Assembly: GCA_002170395.1 (NCBI GenBank)
Contig: NHEJ01000001.1
Span: forward strand, 1-62,104
Source of the DNA: Betaproteobacteria bacterium TMED82
GTDB taxonomy: Bacteria > Pseudomonadota > Gammaproteobacteria > Burkholderiales > Burkholderiaceae_A
DNA length: 62,104 nt
Direction of reading: 5' to 3'
The notes under the pieces are model-generated. The model was not told the DNA's origin, did not search any database, and saw only the letters and a program-made list of their open reading frames with translations. Below, one piece after another: positions 19,679 through 30,551 of the stretch. The first letter of the stretch is position 1; the number at the start of each line of letters is the position of its first letter. A program made the translations under genes and the position numbers.

Positions 19679-20605
19679 TTAATCTACAGACTTTAAGACT
19701 CGAACGGGTTGTATATGGCTGTCACCACTTATCATCCCCAGGCCTAAAAAGTTTTTTCGATATCCGTACACTTTTAATTTCGGATAAAACTCACGATAGG
19801 ATATATCTTTTTTGTGATTTTTATTAAGACGAATCTTCTGACCATTTAGGAATTTTTCCTCCTCTAAATTATTCAAATAAACAAAGTCAAAATTATCTAA
19901 GAGAGCATCCACTGGTCGAAAAATTTGGTTCAAAAATTCAGTCTTGCTTAGTTCGGAAAAATTTTTTTTAATTTGGTTGAATGTCCACGTGTCTCCTTTA
20001 CTAAAATTACCTATCGCTATTCTGTCCAATTTTGACAAATGAGCGCCACAACCTAATTGATTTCCAATCTTCTCAGCTACGGATCGAATGTATGTACCTT
20101 TGGAACAAACAATTTCAATGGATATTTTTGGCAGATTAATTTCTTTTATTAACACCTTTTTTATAATAATTTTTCTTGGCTTACGGGCTATCTCAACACC
20201 TTTCCTAGCAAGTTTATACAGAGGCGTGCCATTATATTTAAGGGCTGAATACATCGGAGGAATTTGCAGTTGTTCCCCAACTAAACTTTCTACTACCCAT
20301 CTGATATCTTCGTTGGAACACTTCACTTTTACTTTCTTGAGTAAATTACCTTCGGCATCTCCCGTATCTGTAATGATCCCCAAAAAAATCTCAGCAAAAT
20401 AAGATTTATCAGATTCCAAGGCAACACCGGCAAACTTTGTAGCCTCACCGAATAGAATTGGCAATATGCCCGTAGCCATTGGATCTAGTGTTCCGCCATG
20501 ACCCACTTTGCTAGCTTTCAAAAAATATTTAAGCCGGCTGACTGCACTAGCAGAGGTTAAACCTTTAGGCTTATCAAAAAATAGTATTCCATTCAAATCA
20601 CTCAC
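19679..20605 (-). CDS. truB: tRNA pseudouridine-55 synthase
   Basis: Forms pseudouridine 55 in the T-loop of tRNAs. NGILFFDKPKGLTSASAV and the catalytic-aspartate motif GHGGTLDPMATGILPI are present. The GTG at 20605, overlapping the rbfA stop by eight bases, starts the protein as [13 protein letters not shown], matching family members; another GTG at 20632 would add nine residues without homologous sequence. That gives 308 residues. Confidence 0.95.
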   Translation of the reverse strand: MSDLNGILFFDKPKGLTSASAVSRLKYFLKASKVGHGGTLDPMATGILPILFGEATKFAGVALESDKSYFAEIFLGIITDTGDAEGNLLKKVKVKCSNEDIRWVVESLVGEQLQIPPMYSALKYNGTPLYKLARKGVEIARKPRKIIIKKVLIKEINLPKISIEIVCSKGTYIRSVAEKIGNQLGCGAHLSKLDRIAIGNFSKGDTWTFNQIKKNFSELSKTEFLNQIFRPVDALLDNFDFVYLNNLEEEKFLNGQKIRLNKNHKKDISYREFYPKLKVYGYRKNFLGLGMISGDSHIQPVRVLKSVD

Positions 20606-21005
20606 TTGGCTTAAATACACCCTGATTTGCACTTTGTATCAAATCACTTAAGGCTTGACCCTCACTCAAGGACTTATCATAAAAAAAAGAAATTTCTGGC
20701 GTTCGATAAATCTTTAAAACCTTACCCAATCTAGCCCTCAAGAATCCTCTAGCAGCCTTAAGGCCCAATTTGACTTCAGTTATCTTTTCTTCTGATGAGG
20801 GGTATATGCTGAAAAAAATTTTGGCTGTCGACAAGTCGCCGGAAACCTCTACATCAGTTATCGTAACGTTATTTATCCGGGGATCTCTAACCTCCTGTAG
20901 CAAGATTTCTGCAATATCTTGCTTTATTTGATCCGCCAACCTGAATTCCCTATGAGAAACTTTTTTATAATGCTCTTGCAACTTCTTTGACTTCAAAGGC
21001 TTCAA
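20598..21005 (-). CDS. rbfA: Ribosome-binding factor A
   Basis: Small KH-like protein that matures the 30S subunit. [23 protein letters not shown] and [15 protein letters not shown] are diagnostic. The TTG at 21005 has GAGGGAG six bases upstream and lies 41 bases inside the end of infB, so the two are probably translationally coupled. The length is 135 residues. Confidence 0.94.
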   Translation of the reverse strand: MKPLKSKKLQEHYKKVSHREFRLADQIKQDIAEILLQEVRDPRINNVTITDVEVSGDLSTAKIFFSIYPSSEEKITEVKLGLKAARGFLRARLGKVLKIYRTPEISFFYDKSLSEGQALSDLIQSANQGVFKPSE

Positions 21006-23664
21006 GTTGATCTCCCTCTTTTATATCATCGTAGCCCTTGAGAGTTATGCCACATTCAAATCCCTCTTTAACTTCCTTGGTATCCTCCTTAAATCTTTTT
21101 AATGAATCAAGTGTCCCCGTCCAAATCACAACATTGTCTCTCAATAATCGAATGGACGCTCCCTTTCGGACTAACCCTTCTAAAACCATGCAACCAGCAA
21201 TATTACCTAACCTAGACACCTTAAAAATTTGTCTTATTTCGACTAAGCCTGTTACTTCCTCCTTCATCTCTGGGGCGAGCATACCCTGCATAGCGTCCTT
21301 AACTTCTTTAACAGCATCATAAATAACCGTGTAATATCGAATATCGACACCATTTGCCTCGGCAACTCTTCTTGAAGCCATCTCAGCCCTTACATTGAAC
21401 CCGATAATAACAGCTCTGGACGCAATCGCAAGATTAACGTCTGACTCACTCACAGGTCCCACACCTGCATGAACAACACTAATTTTTATTTCATCAGAGG
21501 AAAGCTTGGAGAGAGAGCTAGCTAATGCCTCCTGAGAACCCTGAACATCAGCTTTTATTATTAAAGGTAGCCCCTTAGCTTCATCACCCATATTTTCAAA
21601 AACATTTTCTAACTTCGCTGCTTGCTGCTTGGCAAGTCGTACATCTCTAAATTTACCCTGACGGAATAAGGCAATTTCCCGAGCTTTTTTCTCATCGCCT
21701 AAAACGAGAAGCTCGTCACCTGCTTGAGGTACATCTGTCAAGCCTAAAATCTCAGCTGGAATTGAAGGACCAGCAGAAGTAATTTGCTTACTGTTTTCAT
21801 CCAAAAGTGCCCTTACTCTACCAAAGGAAGCTCCAGCTAACACTACATCACCTTTTTTTAATGTGCCTGACTGAACGAGCACTGTTGCAACAGGTCCCCT
21901 TCCTTTGTCTATACTAGCTTCGACTATTAAACCTTTAGCCATTACGTCCAATGGAGCCTTCAGTTCTAAAATTTCAGCATGAAGCAAAATGTTCTCCAAT
22001 AAACTATCGACTCCCTCTCCCGTCTTTGCAGATACGGGAACAAAAGGAATGTCTCCCCCGTAATCCTCTGGAACCACCTCCTCAGCCATTAATTCATTCC
22101 TAACTCTGTCCAGGTTAGCTTCAGGCTTGTCAATTTTATTCACGGCCACAACTATTGGAACATTAGCTGCCTTTGCGTGAGCAATAGCCTCTTTAGTTTG
22201 AGGCATAACCCCATCATCTGCTGCGACTACAAGAATCACTATATCGGTCGCATTTGCACCTCTTGCCCTCATCGCCGTAAATGCCTCGTGACCGGGTGTA
22301 TCGAGGAAAGTAACAGTACCTTTATCAGAGACAACATGGTAAGCACCAATGTGCTGAGTAATCCCTCCCGCTTCACTGTCTACAACTTTAGTACGCCGTA
22401 TTAAGTCAAGCAGGGAAGTTTTTCCATGATCAACATGCCCCATGATGGTTACCACCGGAGGACGAGAAACACTCGTAGATTCCTTTCCCACGACCCCGTC
22501 CTCTTGTTGCAAAAAAAGCTCTGGGTCATCTAATTTTGCAGCAAATGCTTTGTGCCCCATTTCCTCAACAACAATCATTGCTGTTTCTTGATCTAATATT
22601 TGATTTATGGTGACCATCTGTCCCATCTTCATCAATTCCTTCACCACCTCAGCTCCTTTAACTGACATCTTGTGTGAAAGATCAGCAACTGAAATGGTCT
22701 CGGGAACATGTACCTCTCTCACGATAAATTCCGCAACGGACTCTTCTTCTTTTTTTGTCTGAGTAACTTTAGCTCTGGTTTTTTGGTAAGGCTTTCTACC
22801 GCTCGTTCCAGAACTAATATCACCCCTGGTTTTTAACGCCTTTTTCCTTTGTGCCTCCTCTTTCCAAGTCGATGCTAATTGTGAGGACTTTACTGACTTT
22901 TCAACTTTTTTCTCTTTAGGCTTTTCATCATCGCTCAGCTGACTGCTAACTCTATTTAATTTTACAGTGGGATTATTTTGTTCGCCTTCCACACTAACTT
23001 TTTTTCTTGGCTTAGTCTCACCAGAACGATCAGAAGTTACAAAAGCATTAATTGCAGCAATTTCATCATCTACAGAGGACCTATTTTCCTCATTTTCTAA
23101 TTTCGTACTATCAACATCTGCACCTTTGTTCTCAGAGTTTTTGGTTGCACGATTTTCACTCGATATTAAGTCCTTATTGTCATTTAGATTTCCTACCTCA
23201 CTTCCAGAGCCTATCACGCTCTCCTCGTTAGCGATGGTTTTTCCCCCTGAGCTAAGCTTATTTTTGATTTCCACCCCGTCTGATGACTGAGATTTCTCAT
23301 CCTTAGCTTCTTTAAATTCAGAGCTAGTCTCCGGTATTTGCTTATCCAAACCACTATTTCGTTTTACGAAAACCCTTTTTTTTCTCACTTCGACTTGAAT
23401 TGTTCTAGATTTTCCCGAGGAGTCTGCCTGCCTAATTTCAGAGGTTTGCCTTTTAGTGAGAGTTATTTTCTTCCTAATTGTTGGTTTTTCAGTTGCCCCA
23501 TGAGACTTTCTCAATGTCGCAAGTAGTCTCTCTTTGTCGTCTTCTGAAATCTGATCAGCTCCAGAGGATTTAGGCACGCCTGCAGCTCTCAATTGCTCTA
23601 ACAGAGTTTGAATTGGCACCTTCAACTCAGTAGCAAACGTTTTCACACTACTATTTGTTGACAC
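20965..23664 (-). CDS. infB: Translation initiation factor IF-2
   Basis: GTPase that places initiator tRNA on the ribosome. The N-terminus carries an IF2_N module ([20 protein letters not shown]), then about 250 residues of lysine/glutamate/serine-rich linker, a second IF2_N-like module, the G domain ([45 protein letters not shown]) and beta-barrel domains ending [20 protein letters not shown]. The length of 899 residues is normal. The start is a GTG with GGAGG upstream, overlapping nusA by 14 bases. Confidence 0.97.
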   Translation of the reverse strand: MSTNSSVKTFATELKVPIQTLLEQLRAAGVPKSSGADQISEDDKERLLATLRKSHGATEKPTIRKKITLTKRQTSEIRQADSSGKSRTIQVEVRKKRVFVKRNSGLDKQIPETSSEFKEAKDEKSQSSDGVEIKNKLSSGGKTIANEESVIGSGSEVGNLNDNKDLISSENRATKNSENKGADVDSTKLENEENRSSVDDEIAAINAFVTSDRSGETKPRKKVSVEGEQNNPTVKLNRVSSQLSDDEKPKEKKVEKSVKSSQLASTWKEEAQRKKALKTRGDISSGTSGRKPYQKTRAKVTQTKKEEESVAEFIVREVHVPETISVADLSHKMSVKGAEVVKELMKMGQMVTINQILDQETAMIVVEEMGHKAFAAKLDDPELFLQQEDGVVGKESTSVSRPPVVTIMGHVDHGKTSLLDLIRRTKVVDSEAGGITQHIGAYHVVSDKGTVTFLDTPGHEAFTAMRARGANATDIVILVVAADDGVMPQTKEAIAHAKAANVPIVVAVNKIDKPEANLDRVRNELMAEEVVPEDYGGDIPFVPVSAKTGEGVDSLLENILLHAEILELKAPLDVMAKGLIVEASIDKGRGPVATVLVQSGTLKKGDVVLAGASFGRVRALLDENSKQITSAGPSIPAEILGLTDVPQAGDELLVLGDEKKAREIALFRQGKFRDVRLAKQQAAKLENVFENMGDEAKGLPLIIKADVQGSQEALASSLSKLSSDEIKISVVHAGVGPVSESDVNLAIASRAVIIGFNVRAEMASRRVAEANGVDIRYYTVIYDAVKEVKDAMQGMLAPEMKEEVTGLVEIRQIFKVSRLGNIAGCMVLEGLVRKGASIRLLRDNVVIWTGTLDSLKRFKEDTKEVKEGFECGITLKGYDDIKEGDQLEAFEVKEVARAL

Positions 23665-25174
23665 TTGACTCCTCCGTTTTCAGGGATTCTTCATTCTTAT
23701 CAGAATCAAACCAATGAGCTCTAGCTTGCATTATCAAATCACTAGCTAAAACTTTATCTAATTCAACTATCTCAATCAACTCATCGACGGATAACTCAGC
23801 TAAGTCATCTCTAGAATTTATTTTGGCATCTGAAAGTTTCTCCGCAATTTCATTATTAATTCCATTCAAACCCAGCAACCCCGTGTTAGCTGACTGAATT
23901 TTTTCTTCCTCTACCAGAGCCTCGGTAAGTAAGGAGTTTCTGGCGCGCGTTCTCAACTCGTTTACAGTCTCCTCATCAAAGGCCTCAACTGCAAGAATCT
24001 CAGAGGCAGGGACATAAGCAATTTCATCCAAACTCGTGAAGCCCTCATCAACTAAAACAGCAGCAACATCCTCATCTACATCAAGTTTCTCCATAAAAAT
24101 TTTTAAAAGACTCTCCCTCTCACTAGCTGACTTCTTTTGTGACTCATCTGCAGTAAGTATATTTATCTGCCAACCTGTTAATTCTGAGGCAAGTCGGACG
24201 TTCTGACCTCCTCGTCCAATCGCAACTGCAAGCTCATCTTCGTCAACTACAACATCCATAGAACTACCCTCCTCATCAACGACGATTTGGGAGACATTTG
24301 CCGGTGCCAGGGCTCCTATGACAAACTGAGCGGGATCCTCTGACCAAAGAACTATATCTACCCTTTCACCAGCTAACTCATGGGTCACAGCTTGAACTCT
24401 ACTACCTCTAACACCGACACACGTTCCAATCGGATCTATTCTTTTATCTGTGGTGTGTACGGCTATCTTGGCTCTAATTCCAGGGTCTCTCGAGGCTGAC
24501 TTGATAGACATAAGACCCTGTTCAATTTCAGGAACCTCAAGCTCAAATAATTTCATAATAATCTCTGGACACGTTCTGGATAGAATAATCTGTGGGCCAC
24601 GTTGCGCGCGTTCTACTTTGAGCATAAAAGCCCTAACTCTGTCTCCAGGCCTAAGATTTTCCTTCGGTATGATCTGATCCTTGGGAAGCCTAGCCTCTAT
24701 TTTTCCAGCTTCAATTATTGCATCACCTTTGTCCATACGTTTTACAGTGCCAGAAACTATCAGCTCCCCTCTGTCGAGGAAATCACTTAAAACTTGCTCT
24801 CTCTCCGCCTCCCTTATGCGCTGGGTTATGACTTGCTTGGCAGCCTGAGCTCCAATCCTTCCAAACATCTCAGGCTCGAGCTCTTCCTCGATAAAATCCC
24901 CGACTTCTATATTTTCTATTTGATTCTTAGCATCAGCTAATCCAATCTCAAACTGAGAGTCTCTCAATTCCTCCTCATGGACAACCTTCCACCGCCTAAA
25001 TGCGTCATAACTACCGTTATTTCTGTCTATTCGAACCAAAATATCAGAATCTACAGAGAACCTTTTCTTTGTTGCTGAAGCGAGCGCGCTCTCAAGAGAT
25101 TGAAAAACAATATCTCGATCAACATTTTTTTCTCTAGCCAACGCATCAACTAAAATTAACACTTCTTTACTCAT
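23651..25174 (-). CDS. nusA: Transcription termination/antitermination factor NusA
   Basis: Binds RNA polymerase and controls pausing and termination. An N-terminal polymerase-binding domain is followed by S1 ([20 protein letters not shown]), two KH domains ([19 protein letters not shown] and [20 protein letters not shown]) and two acidic helix-hairpin-helix repeats at the C-terminus. The length of 507 residues is typical of proteobacteria. It lies 16 bases after rimP. Confidence 0.97.
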   Translation of the reverse strand: MSKEVLILVDALAREKNVDRDIVFQSLESALASATKKRFSVDSDILVRIDRNNGSYDAFRRWKVVHEEELRDSQFEIGLADAKNQIENIEVGDFIEEELEPEMFGRIGAQAAKQVITQRIREAEREQVLSDFLDRGELIVSGTVKRMDKGDAIIEAGKIEARLPKDQIIPKENLRPGDRVRAFMLKVERAQRGPQIILSRTCPEIIMKLFELEVPEIEQGLMSIKSASRDPGIRAKIAVHTTDKRIDPIGTCVGVRGSRVQAVTHELAGERVDIVLWSEDPAQFVIGALAPANVSQIVVDEEGSSMDVVVDEDELAVAIGRGGQNVRLASELTGWQINILTADESQKKSASERESLLKIFMEKLDVDEDVAAVLVDEGFTSLDEIAYVPASEILAVEAFDEETVNELRTRARNSLLTEALVEEEKIQSANTGLLGLNGINNEIAEKLSDAKINSRDDLAELSVDELIEIVELDKVLASDLIMQARAHWFDSDKNEESLKTEESSVNK

Positions 25175-25190
25175 AACTTATAACTCGCTT

Positions 25191-25706
25191 TTAAAACCTT
25201 AAATCTGCAATGAGGTGGGCATCGTCTAACTCATTCAATTTGAAATTGAATGAGCTTTTATTACCACCTGAATCTGCATATTCAATACAATATTTACCAA
25301 AGTCCTTATTTTCAGGATCTATTTCTCGCAGACCATTATTTTTTTCCTCCCTACTATCAAAATATAAAAGTACTCCTTCAAAACTTTTTCTACCAGCCAC
25401 AGCGCATTTAAATCTCACTTTTATCTTTGACCCAACAAAACGCGCAAAATGGTGGTCTTTCGTTAATCTCCTATTAACTCCAGGGGAAGACACTTCCAAT
25501 CTCTCATAAGAGACTTTTTCGACCGGCAAAAAATAAACTAACTGCTTACTCACAGATTCGCAGTCTTTAATTGTTATCTCGCGACTACCATGTAAAACAT
25601 CTATGAAAACTCTCATTATTCCATCAGCGGCAAATTCTACGTCAATAACCTCGTATCCAAGTGGAACGATAACGGACTCAATAAGCTCAGCTAAATTCTT
25701 GTTCAT
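25191..25706 (-). CDS. rimP: Ribosome maturation factor RimP
   Basis: Needed for 30S maturation. LAELIESVIVPLGYEVIDVEF, MRVFID and SYERLEVSSPGVNRRLTKDHHFARFVGSKI (split motif) are the family hallmarks. The ATG at 25706 is the likely start; an in-frame GTG at 25715 would add three residues. It is about 171 residues and a little longer than usual. First gene of the nusA operon, directly after the rluB terminator. Confidence 0.92.
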   Translation of the reverse strand: MNKNLAELIESVIVPLGYEVIDVEFAADGIMRVFIDVLHGSREITIKDCESVSKQLVYFLPVEKVSYERLEVSSPGVNRRLTKDHHFARFVGSKIKVRFKCAVAGRKSFEGVLLYFDSREEKNNGLREIDPENKDFGKYCIEYADSGGNKSSFNFKLNELDDAHLIADLRF

Positions 25707-25727
25707 GTTATACACGGCCCCAGAATC

Positions 25728-25749
25728 AAAAAAAGGGCATCTCGCCCTT
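25728..25749 (-). terminator. Rho-independent terminator after rluB
   Basis: On the minus strand AAGGGC-GAGAT-GCCCTT is followed by a run of Ts. It lies about 50 bases after the rluB stop and just before rimP, so it separates the scpB-rluB unit from the nusA operon. Confidence 0.8.
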
Positions 25750-25795
25750 CTAATAGTTTAGTTTAAGGGCTGATAAGGAGCAAGCTGTAAGTGGT

Positions 25796-27103
25796 TCATC
25801 TGCTAGAAAAATCTACTTTTCTAGAAGATTTTCTATATTTATTCTGCCGACCATCAACATTTTTTTTTGACGGTCTTTGTGGAGCAGACAAAGAACCTCG
25901 TGCTGAATCGTAAGATGTACCCCAAGAAGTTTGTAAAGGGTTTGGACGTTTTGAAGAGGGCTTATTTTTTTTCATCGGCCCCCCGAGTTTTGATAAATGA
26001 GCATTTGGGCCCTTTGGCTGAGCCTCGTCCTCCTCACAATCAGTCCCAAACTCATCTCTTTTTTCAGCGCCAACATATTGAGAAAAGTTACTCTCCTTGG
26101 TAGAAAAATTCTTCGGCTTTCTTGCTTTGCGAGATGACCTTGACCTAGGATTGCCACCATCTCCATTTTTTACAAAATTGCCCCGGTCTCCGACCTTATG
26201 GATTCTTTTGCCCAACTTATTTTTATGCTCAATTTTTCCTTTATTGGTACGCAAACCAACAGATTTCTGGAGCGTAAATACCGCTTTTGAGTCAAGTTCT
26301 AAATATTGCCCCCTCTTCAAAGTTTCAGGTAGAGAAACTAAACCATATCGAATTCTAATTAACCTACTTACAGTAACGCTGATCTCATCAAATAGTCTCC
26401 TTACTTCTCTCCGTTTACCCTCTTTCATCAGCACTCGTACCCAGCAGTTTGATCCGTTACCGCCAACAAATTCAACATTTTCAAACTTAGCAATACTATT
26501 ATCTAGCTGAAAACCTCGTTTCAATTCTGCAAATTTATGCTCATTTATCTCACCAAAGACTCTGACAGCGTATTCCCTTTCTACCTCAGACCTTGGATGC
26601 ATAAGTCTATTAGCTAGCTCCCCAGAATTTGTAAACAGAAGAAGTCCCTCAGTATTAATATCAAGCCTCCCTACTGCAATCCATCTGCCATTTTTGATCT
26701 TCGGAAGAGCTTTAAATGCAGATGGCCGGCCTTCTGGGTCATCCCTCGTAACTATCTCTCCAATCGGTTTATGATAGGCAACGACTCTACTTGGAGGGGG
26801 CGAGAGCCTGTACTTGATAAGTTTTCCATTCAATCTAATCTGATCACCAAAATTTATTCTCTGTCCAATGTGAGCGGGAGATCCATTGACAGATAATCTA
26901 CCGGCTAGAATGAGATCCTCCATATCTCGGCGTGAACCTAAGCCAGCATCAGCTAAAACTTTGTGTAGCTTAGGTATGTCATTCGAACTCGACTTATCCG
27001 ACGAACGTTTCTTTTCTTTGTTGCCAACATCAACATTTTCTGAAATTATACTTCTCTCAAATTCCGATAGAAAAGGTATGGAGTCTTCGACTTTCTCAGT
27101 CAT
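25796..27103 (-). CDS. rluB: 23S rRNA pseudouridine synthase, RluB-like, with basic C-terminal tail
   Basis: RsuA/RluB-family enzyme. An S4 RNA-binding domain ([20 protein letters not shown]) is followed by the catalytic domain with [20 protein letters not shown] and [14 protein letters not shown]. The catalytic part ends near residue 290. The remaining 145 or so residues are rich in Lys, Arg, Ser and Gly and look disordered, a tail seen in several proteobacterial RluB proteins that probably binds rRNA. It overlaps scpB by eight bases. Confidence 0.93.
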   Translation of the reverse strand: MTEKVEDSIPFLSEFERSIISENVDVGNKEKKRSSDKSSSNDIPKLHKVLADAGLGSRRDMEDLILAGRLSVNGSPAHIGQRINFGDQIRLNGKLIKYRLSPPPSRVVAYHKPIGEIVTRDDPEGRPSAFKALPKIKNGRWIAVGRLDINTEGLLLFTNSGELANRLMHPRSEVEREYAVRVFGEINEHKFAELKRGFQLDNSIAKFENVEFVGGNGSNCWVRVLMKEGKRREVRRLFDEISVTVSRLIRIRYGLVSLPETLKRGQYLELDSKAVFTLQKSVGLRTNKGKIEHKNKLGKRIHKVGDRGNFVKNGDGGNPRSRSSRKARKPKNFSTKESNFSQYVGAEKRDEFGTDCEEDEAQPKGPNAHLSKLGGPMKKNKPSSKRPNPLQTSWGTSYDSARGSLSAPQRPSKKNVDGRQNKYRKSSRKVDFSSR

Positions 27104-27644
27104 TTACTAACCCTAATTCCGAGCTACTGGGCTCGAGACTTTCGATGGCAGGCAAGTCCTGTAAAGAATTTAATCCCAAGTCACTTAAAAACTGTTCAGT
27201 TGTTCCATAAATCATAGGTTTCCCCGCAACTTCTCTTTGTCCTTTACAAACTATCCAACCTTTTTCTTCCAAAGTTTTAATAACTTGAGAAGAAACCGTA
27301 ACACCTCTAATAGACTCTATATCAGCTCTCGTTACTGGCTGCTTATATGCAACTATTGCTAGTGTTTCCATAAGTGCTCTCGGATACCTCCCTATGCGAT
27401 CGTTCTTTACTTTTTGAACAAACTTAGTAAAACTCTTTCTAGTTCTAAATCTCCAACCATTCGCAGTAAAAACCAACTCTAGACCTCTATTTGCCCAATC
27501 CCTTTGAATTTCGTCAATAATTGACTCAACAACCTGAGAACCTAAATTTTCATCGAAAACTTTACAAACTTTCTTTACACTTAGTGGTTCGTCGCTTGTA
27601 AGAAGAACTGTTTCAATAATTTTTTTTGCCTCTTCTAAATTCAC
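27096..27644 (-). CDS. scpB: Segregation and condensation protein ScpB
   Basis: Winged-helix subunit of the SMC-ScpAB condensin. [31 protein letters not shown] and a closing [20 protein letters not shown] are diagnostic. The length is 182 residues. scpA, which usually lies directly upstream, is not here; instead the methanol dehydrogenase operon ends 35 bases upstream on the same strand. Confidence 0.94.
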   Translation of the reverse strand: MNLEEAKKIIETVLLTSDEPLSVKKVCKVFDENLGSQVVESIIDEIQRDWANRGLELVFTANGWRFRTRKSFTKFVQKVKNDRIGRYPRALMETLAIVAYKQPVTRADIESIRGVTVSSQVIKTLEEKGWIVCKGQREVAGKPMIYGTTEQFLSDLGLNSLQDLPAIESLEPSSSELGLVND

Positions 27645-27679
27645 GAAACAAGTCCCATATGATAGGTGTCTTTACGCTA

Positions 27680-28189
27680 TTAAAAAGATTCAACCAGCGA
27701 TTTTAGTTTTTCTAAGGAGGATTTATATATTTTCGTAACAGCCTCTATAGCAGCATCATCGTCCTCCCCCGGGGGAGGATCGTTATTTACATATTTTCTA
27801 TAGAAGGCTCCCCTCATGATTACCTTACTCTTGCCTTTCTCTAACTCGTCGACAGAAACTCTACCACTATAATTACTAACAGGAATACCCCCAGCGTCCT
27901 TTAACCTATACTTAAATCTCTGGGACTCGGGACTAAACTTAATAACTTCGATTTTTCCGTTTCCGCTAGAAAAAAATTCCAACTCCTTAATTTTTTCTAG
28001 CCCATTTATTGCCTTATATTCTCCATGCCATTGCTGAATACTGTTAAAATCCCCAACAACTTTCCAAACTTCCTTTTTATCGGCATTTATAATAATGGAT
28101 TCAGTAACTTTTTGTCGAGTAGGACCATGAGCAAAAGCTAGACAAGGCATTACAACAAAAAGTACCAAAGATTTTTCAAAAAGAGTCAT
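27680..28189 (-). CDS. mxaD: MxaD-like SRPBCC protein of the methanol dehydrogenase system
   Basis: Periplasmic protein with a signal peptide (MTLFEKSLVLFVVMPCLAFA) and an SRPBCC fold, recognisable from VTESIIINADKKEVWKVVGD and IQQWHGEYKAINGLE. In Methylorubrum, MxaD stimulates electron transfer between methanol dehydrogenase and its cytochrome (established knowledge). The length is 169 residues. It is the last gene of the mxa operon, 16 bases after the beta-propeller gene, and precedes scpB. Confidence 0.88.
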   Translation of the reverse strand: MTLFEKSLVLFVVMPCLAFAHGPTRQKVTESIIINADKKEVWKVVGDFNSIQQWHGEYKAINGLEKIKELEFFSSGNGKIEVIKFSPESQRFKYRLKDAGGIPVSNYSGRVSVDELEKGKSKVIMRGAFYRKYVNNDPPPGEDDDAAIEAVTKIYKSSLEKLKSLVESF

Positions 28190-28205
28190 AACTTGAAACT
28201 CCAGA

Positions 28206-29174
28206 TCACTGTAATTTAAAACGCGGCGAAGAAAAATTTACAAAGTTCCTTGGGTTTGAACCAAGGGGTAGCAACCTCTCCACAGCGACATTATTTTCAT
28301 TAACAATTTGCATCTCCTCGTCCATCCAATTAACAACATAGATATTGTTGTTGTGAACCTCGATTCCCTCGGGAAAGCCACCAACGGAAAGAGTATTCGT
28401 GACTTCATTTGATGTTGTATCGATAACGGACACACTATCAGAATACTGATTTGTAACGTAAGCTTTCAAGCCATCTTTCGAAAACGCTATCGAATAGGGC
28501 TTTTTGCCAACTTTCACTCTGAGTGTACTTGAGAAGTCAGCCACGTCAACTATCGATACATCGTTACTCTGGACATTAGTGACATACAAACTTGTTTCAC
28601 TTGGGTTTAGTCTAGCACCAAAAGGATGCGAACCAACAATAATTTCGGCAATAACGCTTTTTTTTTCTATTGACACAACCGAGATGCTGTCACTATCGCG
28701 ATTTATAACAAAAACTAACCCCTTTTTAGATACAGCAACTCCCGCGGGCGCTTTACCAACATTTATTTCGTGAGAAATAGCACTAGATTCTATGTTGAAA
28801 ACAAGCACCCTGTCATTGAACCAATCTGAAACAAAAAGTTCATTAGTAGCCTCTGAAAAACCCAATCCAACTGAACTGCCTTCAAACTTTAAAGTATTCG
28901 TAACCTCCAACCTCGAAATATCAATTACTGAAATGCTGTTTCCTTTAGTATTTGACACGAAAACTTTCCCCAAGGTTTCACTTACACATATTCCAGCAGG
29001 GGACGCTCCAACATTGATCTTTTTTAAAAAACTTGGTTTAGATTTCGTATCAAAAACATAAACTGAATCATCGCCTTGATTTGTAACAAATCCAAGACTC
29101 ACTGCCTCCGAACCTATTGAGTCAGAACAAACAGCTACTAAAAGCAAAAGATAAGAAGTAAAACTCTTGATAAT
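28206..29174 (-). CDS. Periplasmic YVTN-type beta-propeller, PQQ-catabolism associated
   Basis: About seven repeats of roughly 42 residues with the pattern YVTNxxSNDVSIVD...VGxxPxGxxxS, the YVTN beta-propeller found beside PQQ-dependent alcohol dehydrogenases. Its biochemical role is unknown. The first conventional start is a TTG at 29147, which leaves only a stub of signal peptide. An ATT at 29174 has GGAAGGG seven bases upstream and gives MIKSFTSYLLLLVAVCSDS, a complete signal peptide; I have used it, but initiation at ATT is unproven. It sits between mxaJ and mxaD, 36 bases after mxaJ. Confidence 0.82.
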   Translation of the reverse strand: MIKSFTSYLLLLVAVCSDSIGSEAVSLGFVTNQGDDSVYVFDTKSKPSFLKKINVGASPAGICVSETLGKVFVSNTKGNSISVIDISRLEVTNTLKFEGSSVGLGFSEATNELFVSDWFNDRVLVFNIESSAISHEINVGKAPAGVAVSKKGLVFVINRDSDSISVVSIEKKSVIAEIIVGSHPFGARLNPSETSLYVTNVQSNDVSIVDVADFSSTLRVKVGKKPYSIAFSKDGLKAYVTNQYSDSVSVIDTTSNEVTNTLSVGGFPEGIEVHNNNIYVVNWMDEEMQIVNENNVAVERLLPLGSNPRNFVNFSSPRFKLQ

Positions 29175-29210
29175 TTTACAACCCTTCCAGAAAAAATAAA
29201 GCCCTAAACT

Positions 29211-30098
29211 CTACGTACCTGATTTTCGAGAATACTTTATTTCACCAATTAATACGGAGCCATCTTCTAAAACTTGCGGAACTCCATAACTTGACAATAT
29301 AGATTGAATATCACTTTCCTTACTGTCTAGAAAGCTTTCCACCATCTTTTTCCACTTTGGTTCCCGATATCTAACTGCCATTCCAATCGAGTAGTCTGTT
29401 CTCATGTCAGTATCAGCAATTAAAGGAACCAACTTCAACTTTCGACTTGATACTTGGGAAATAGAATACGCAGCGATAGGTCCCCACGCAAAAGCTACGT
29501 CAATATCTCCTGCAGCTAAGTTTTTCTCCACGATCATACCGGGATAATCATTAGGATCACTTTGCATATGAACAAAGGGAACCATTTGACCACTCAAATT
29601 ATTTTTAACTACCCAATCAGCTCCGGGAGATTTAGCAAAAACACCAAATTTCAGACTCTTCAATATTGATGGCTCCAAAGCAAGCAGATCATCTGATGAC
29701 CGAATGTTCTTAAAATCTCCACCTTCAGGTAAAACAGCAACCCAAGTAGATGTATAGTAAGATTTGGTGCCTAGCGCACCCTCGGGATCGGGGGACGCTC
29801 CCATGGCAACATCACACTTATATCCGCTAGACGATCTAGAGTCCTTGGCCCTAATGGTATTTCTAAAAAATGCCAATCTCTGAGGAAACCAATGGTATTT
29901 CAAGCTCCAACCAAATTCTTTCGCCATAAGCTCAGCAATCTTATTTTCAAAACCCTCCTGCTTTTGATTAGACAACGGCATACTGTTAGGGTCAGCACAA
30001 ACTCTCAAAGTTTCCCAGCCAGCTGGATCTAAAGCCTGGCCGTGCACAAACTTACAAGCAAAAAGTGAGACAAGGCAACAACTTACCAAAATTTTCAT
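29211..30098 (-). CDS. mxaJ: MxaJ/XoxJ periplasmic binding-protein-like protein
   Basis: Quinoprotein dehydrogenase-associated substrate-binding-protein fold. LRVCADPNSMPLSNQKQEGF is the family start, and GYKCDVAMGASPDPEGALGT and DIDVAFAWGPIAAYS follow. MxaJ/XoxJ is thought to help activate or mature the methanol dehydrogenase in the periplasm. The ATG at 30098 begins a clean signal peptide (MKILVSCCLVSLFACKFVHG); the frame opens earlier, at 30122, inside the cytochrome gene. The mature protein is about 275 residues. Confidence 0.9.
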   Translation of the reverse strand: MKILVSCCLVSLFACKFVHGQALDPAGWETLRVCADPNSMPLSNQKQEGFENKIAELMAKEFGWSLKYHWFPQRLAFFRNTIRAKDSRSSSGYKCDVAMGASPDPEGALGTKSYYTSTWVAVLPEGGDFKNIRSSDDLLALEPSILKSLKFGVFAKSPGADWVVKNNLSGQMVPFVHMQSDPNDYPGMIVEKNLAAGDIDVAFAWGPIAAYSISQVSSRKLKLVPLIADTDMRTDYSIGMAVRYREPKWKKMVESFLDSKESDIQSILSSYGVPQVLEDGSVLIGEIKYSRKSGT

Positions 30099-30108
30099 AT
30101 GACTAATT

Positions 30109-30513
30109 CTATTTCTTCTCAAATGAACGCACTCTTCCCTTCGGTACCTTACCGTCCGATCTTCCTTTCAAATACGCGTAGAGGAGATCTACCTTCTTTT
30201 TTCCAGTCGCTTTATCGACTTTATTCAAATGTGGGTGATTTGGCATACCCTTTTCGACTCGTCCCTCAATCATGACTGTGATGAATTCCTCGTAGGTTAG
30301 AACTTTGAGAGATTCAATTAAAGAAGGCCCCACCAAACCTTGCTGAGCGTTTCCATGGCATCTTTCACATGCTGCGGCTCGCCAAACCTTGAAACCCTTT
30401 TCGGTTGCAGCATCTACTTTACCGTCCTTAACTACGTATAAAGGCACCTCTGCGTAACTAGTCGCATGAACTAACATACTAACTACGAAACTTATAAATA
30501 AAAATAATTTCAT
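30109..30513 (-). CDS. Small c-type cytochrome, MxaG/XoxG-like
   Basis: Secreted monoheme cytochrome c with signal peptide MKLFLFISFVVSMLVHATSYA. The heme site is C48-E-R-C51-H52 and a likely axial Met is M89 in EKGMPNH. The order cytochrome then mxaJ indicates it is the electron acceptor of the methanol dehydrogenase. At 134 residues it is clearly shorter than classical MxaG (cytochrome cL, about 170-200), so it is closer to the small XoxG-type or another class I cytochrome; the exact class cannot be settled here. Confidence 0.85.
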   Translation of the reverse strand: MKLFLFISFVVSMLVHATSYAEVPLYVVKDGKVDAATEKGFKVWRAAACERCHGNAQQGLVGPSLIESLKVLTYEEFITVMIEGRVEKGMPNHPHLNKVDKATGKKKVDLLYAYLKGRSDGKVPKGRVRSFEKK

Positions 30514-30551
30514 ATATCCTCCCTTATTGACATAGTTTATCCTTTATATAA

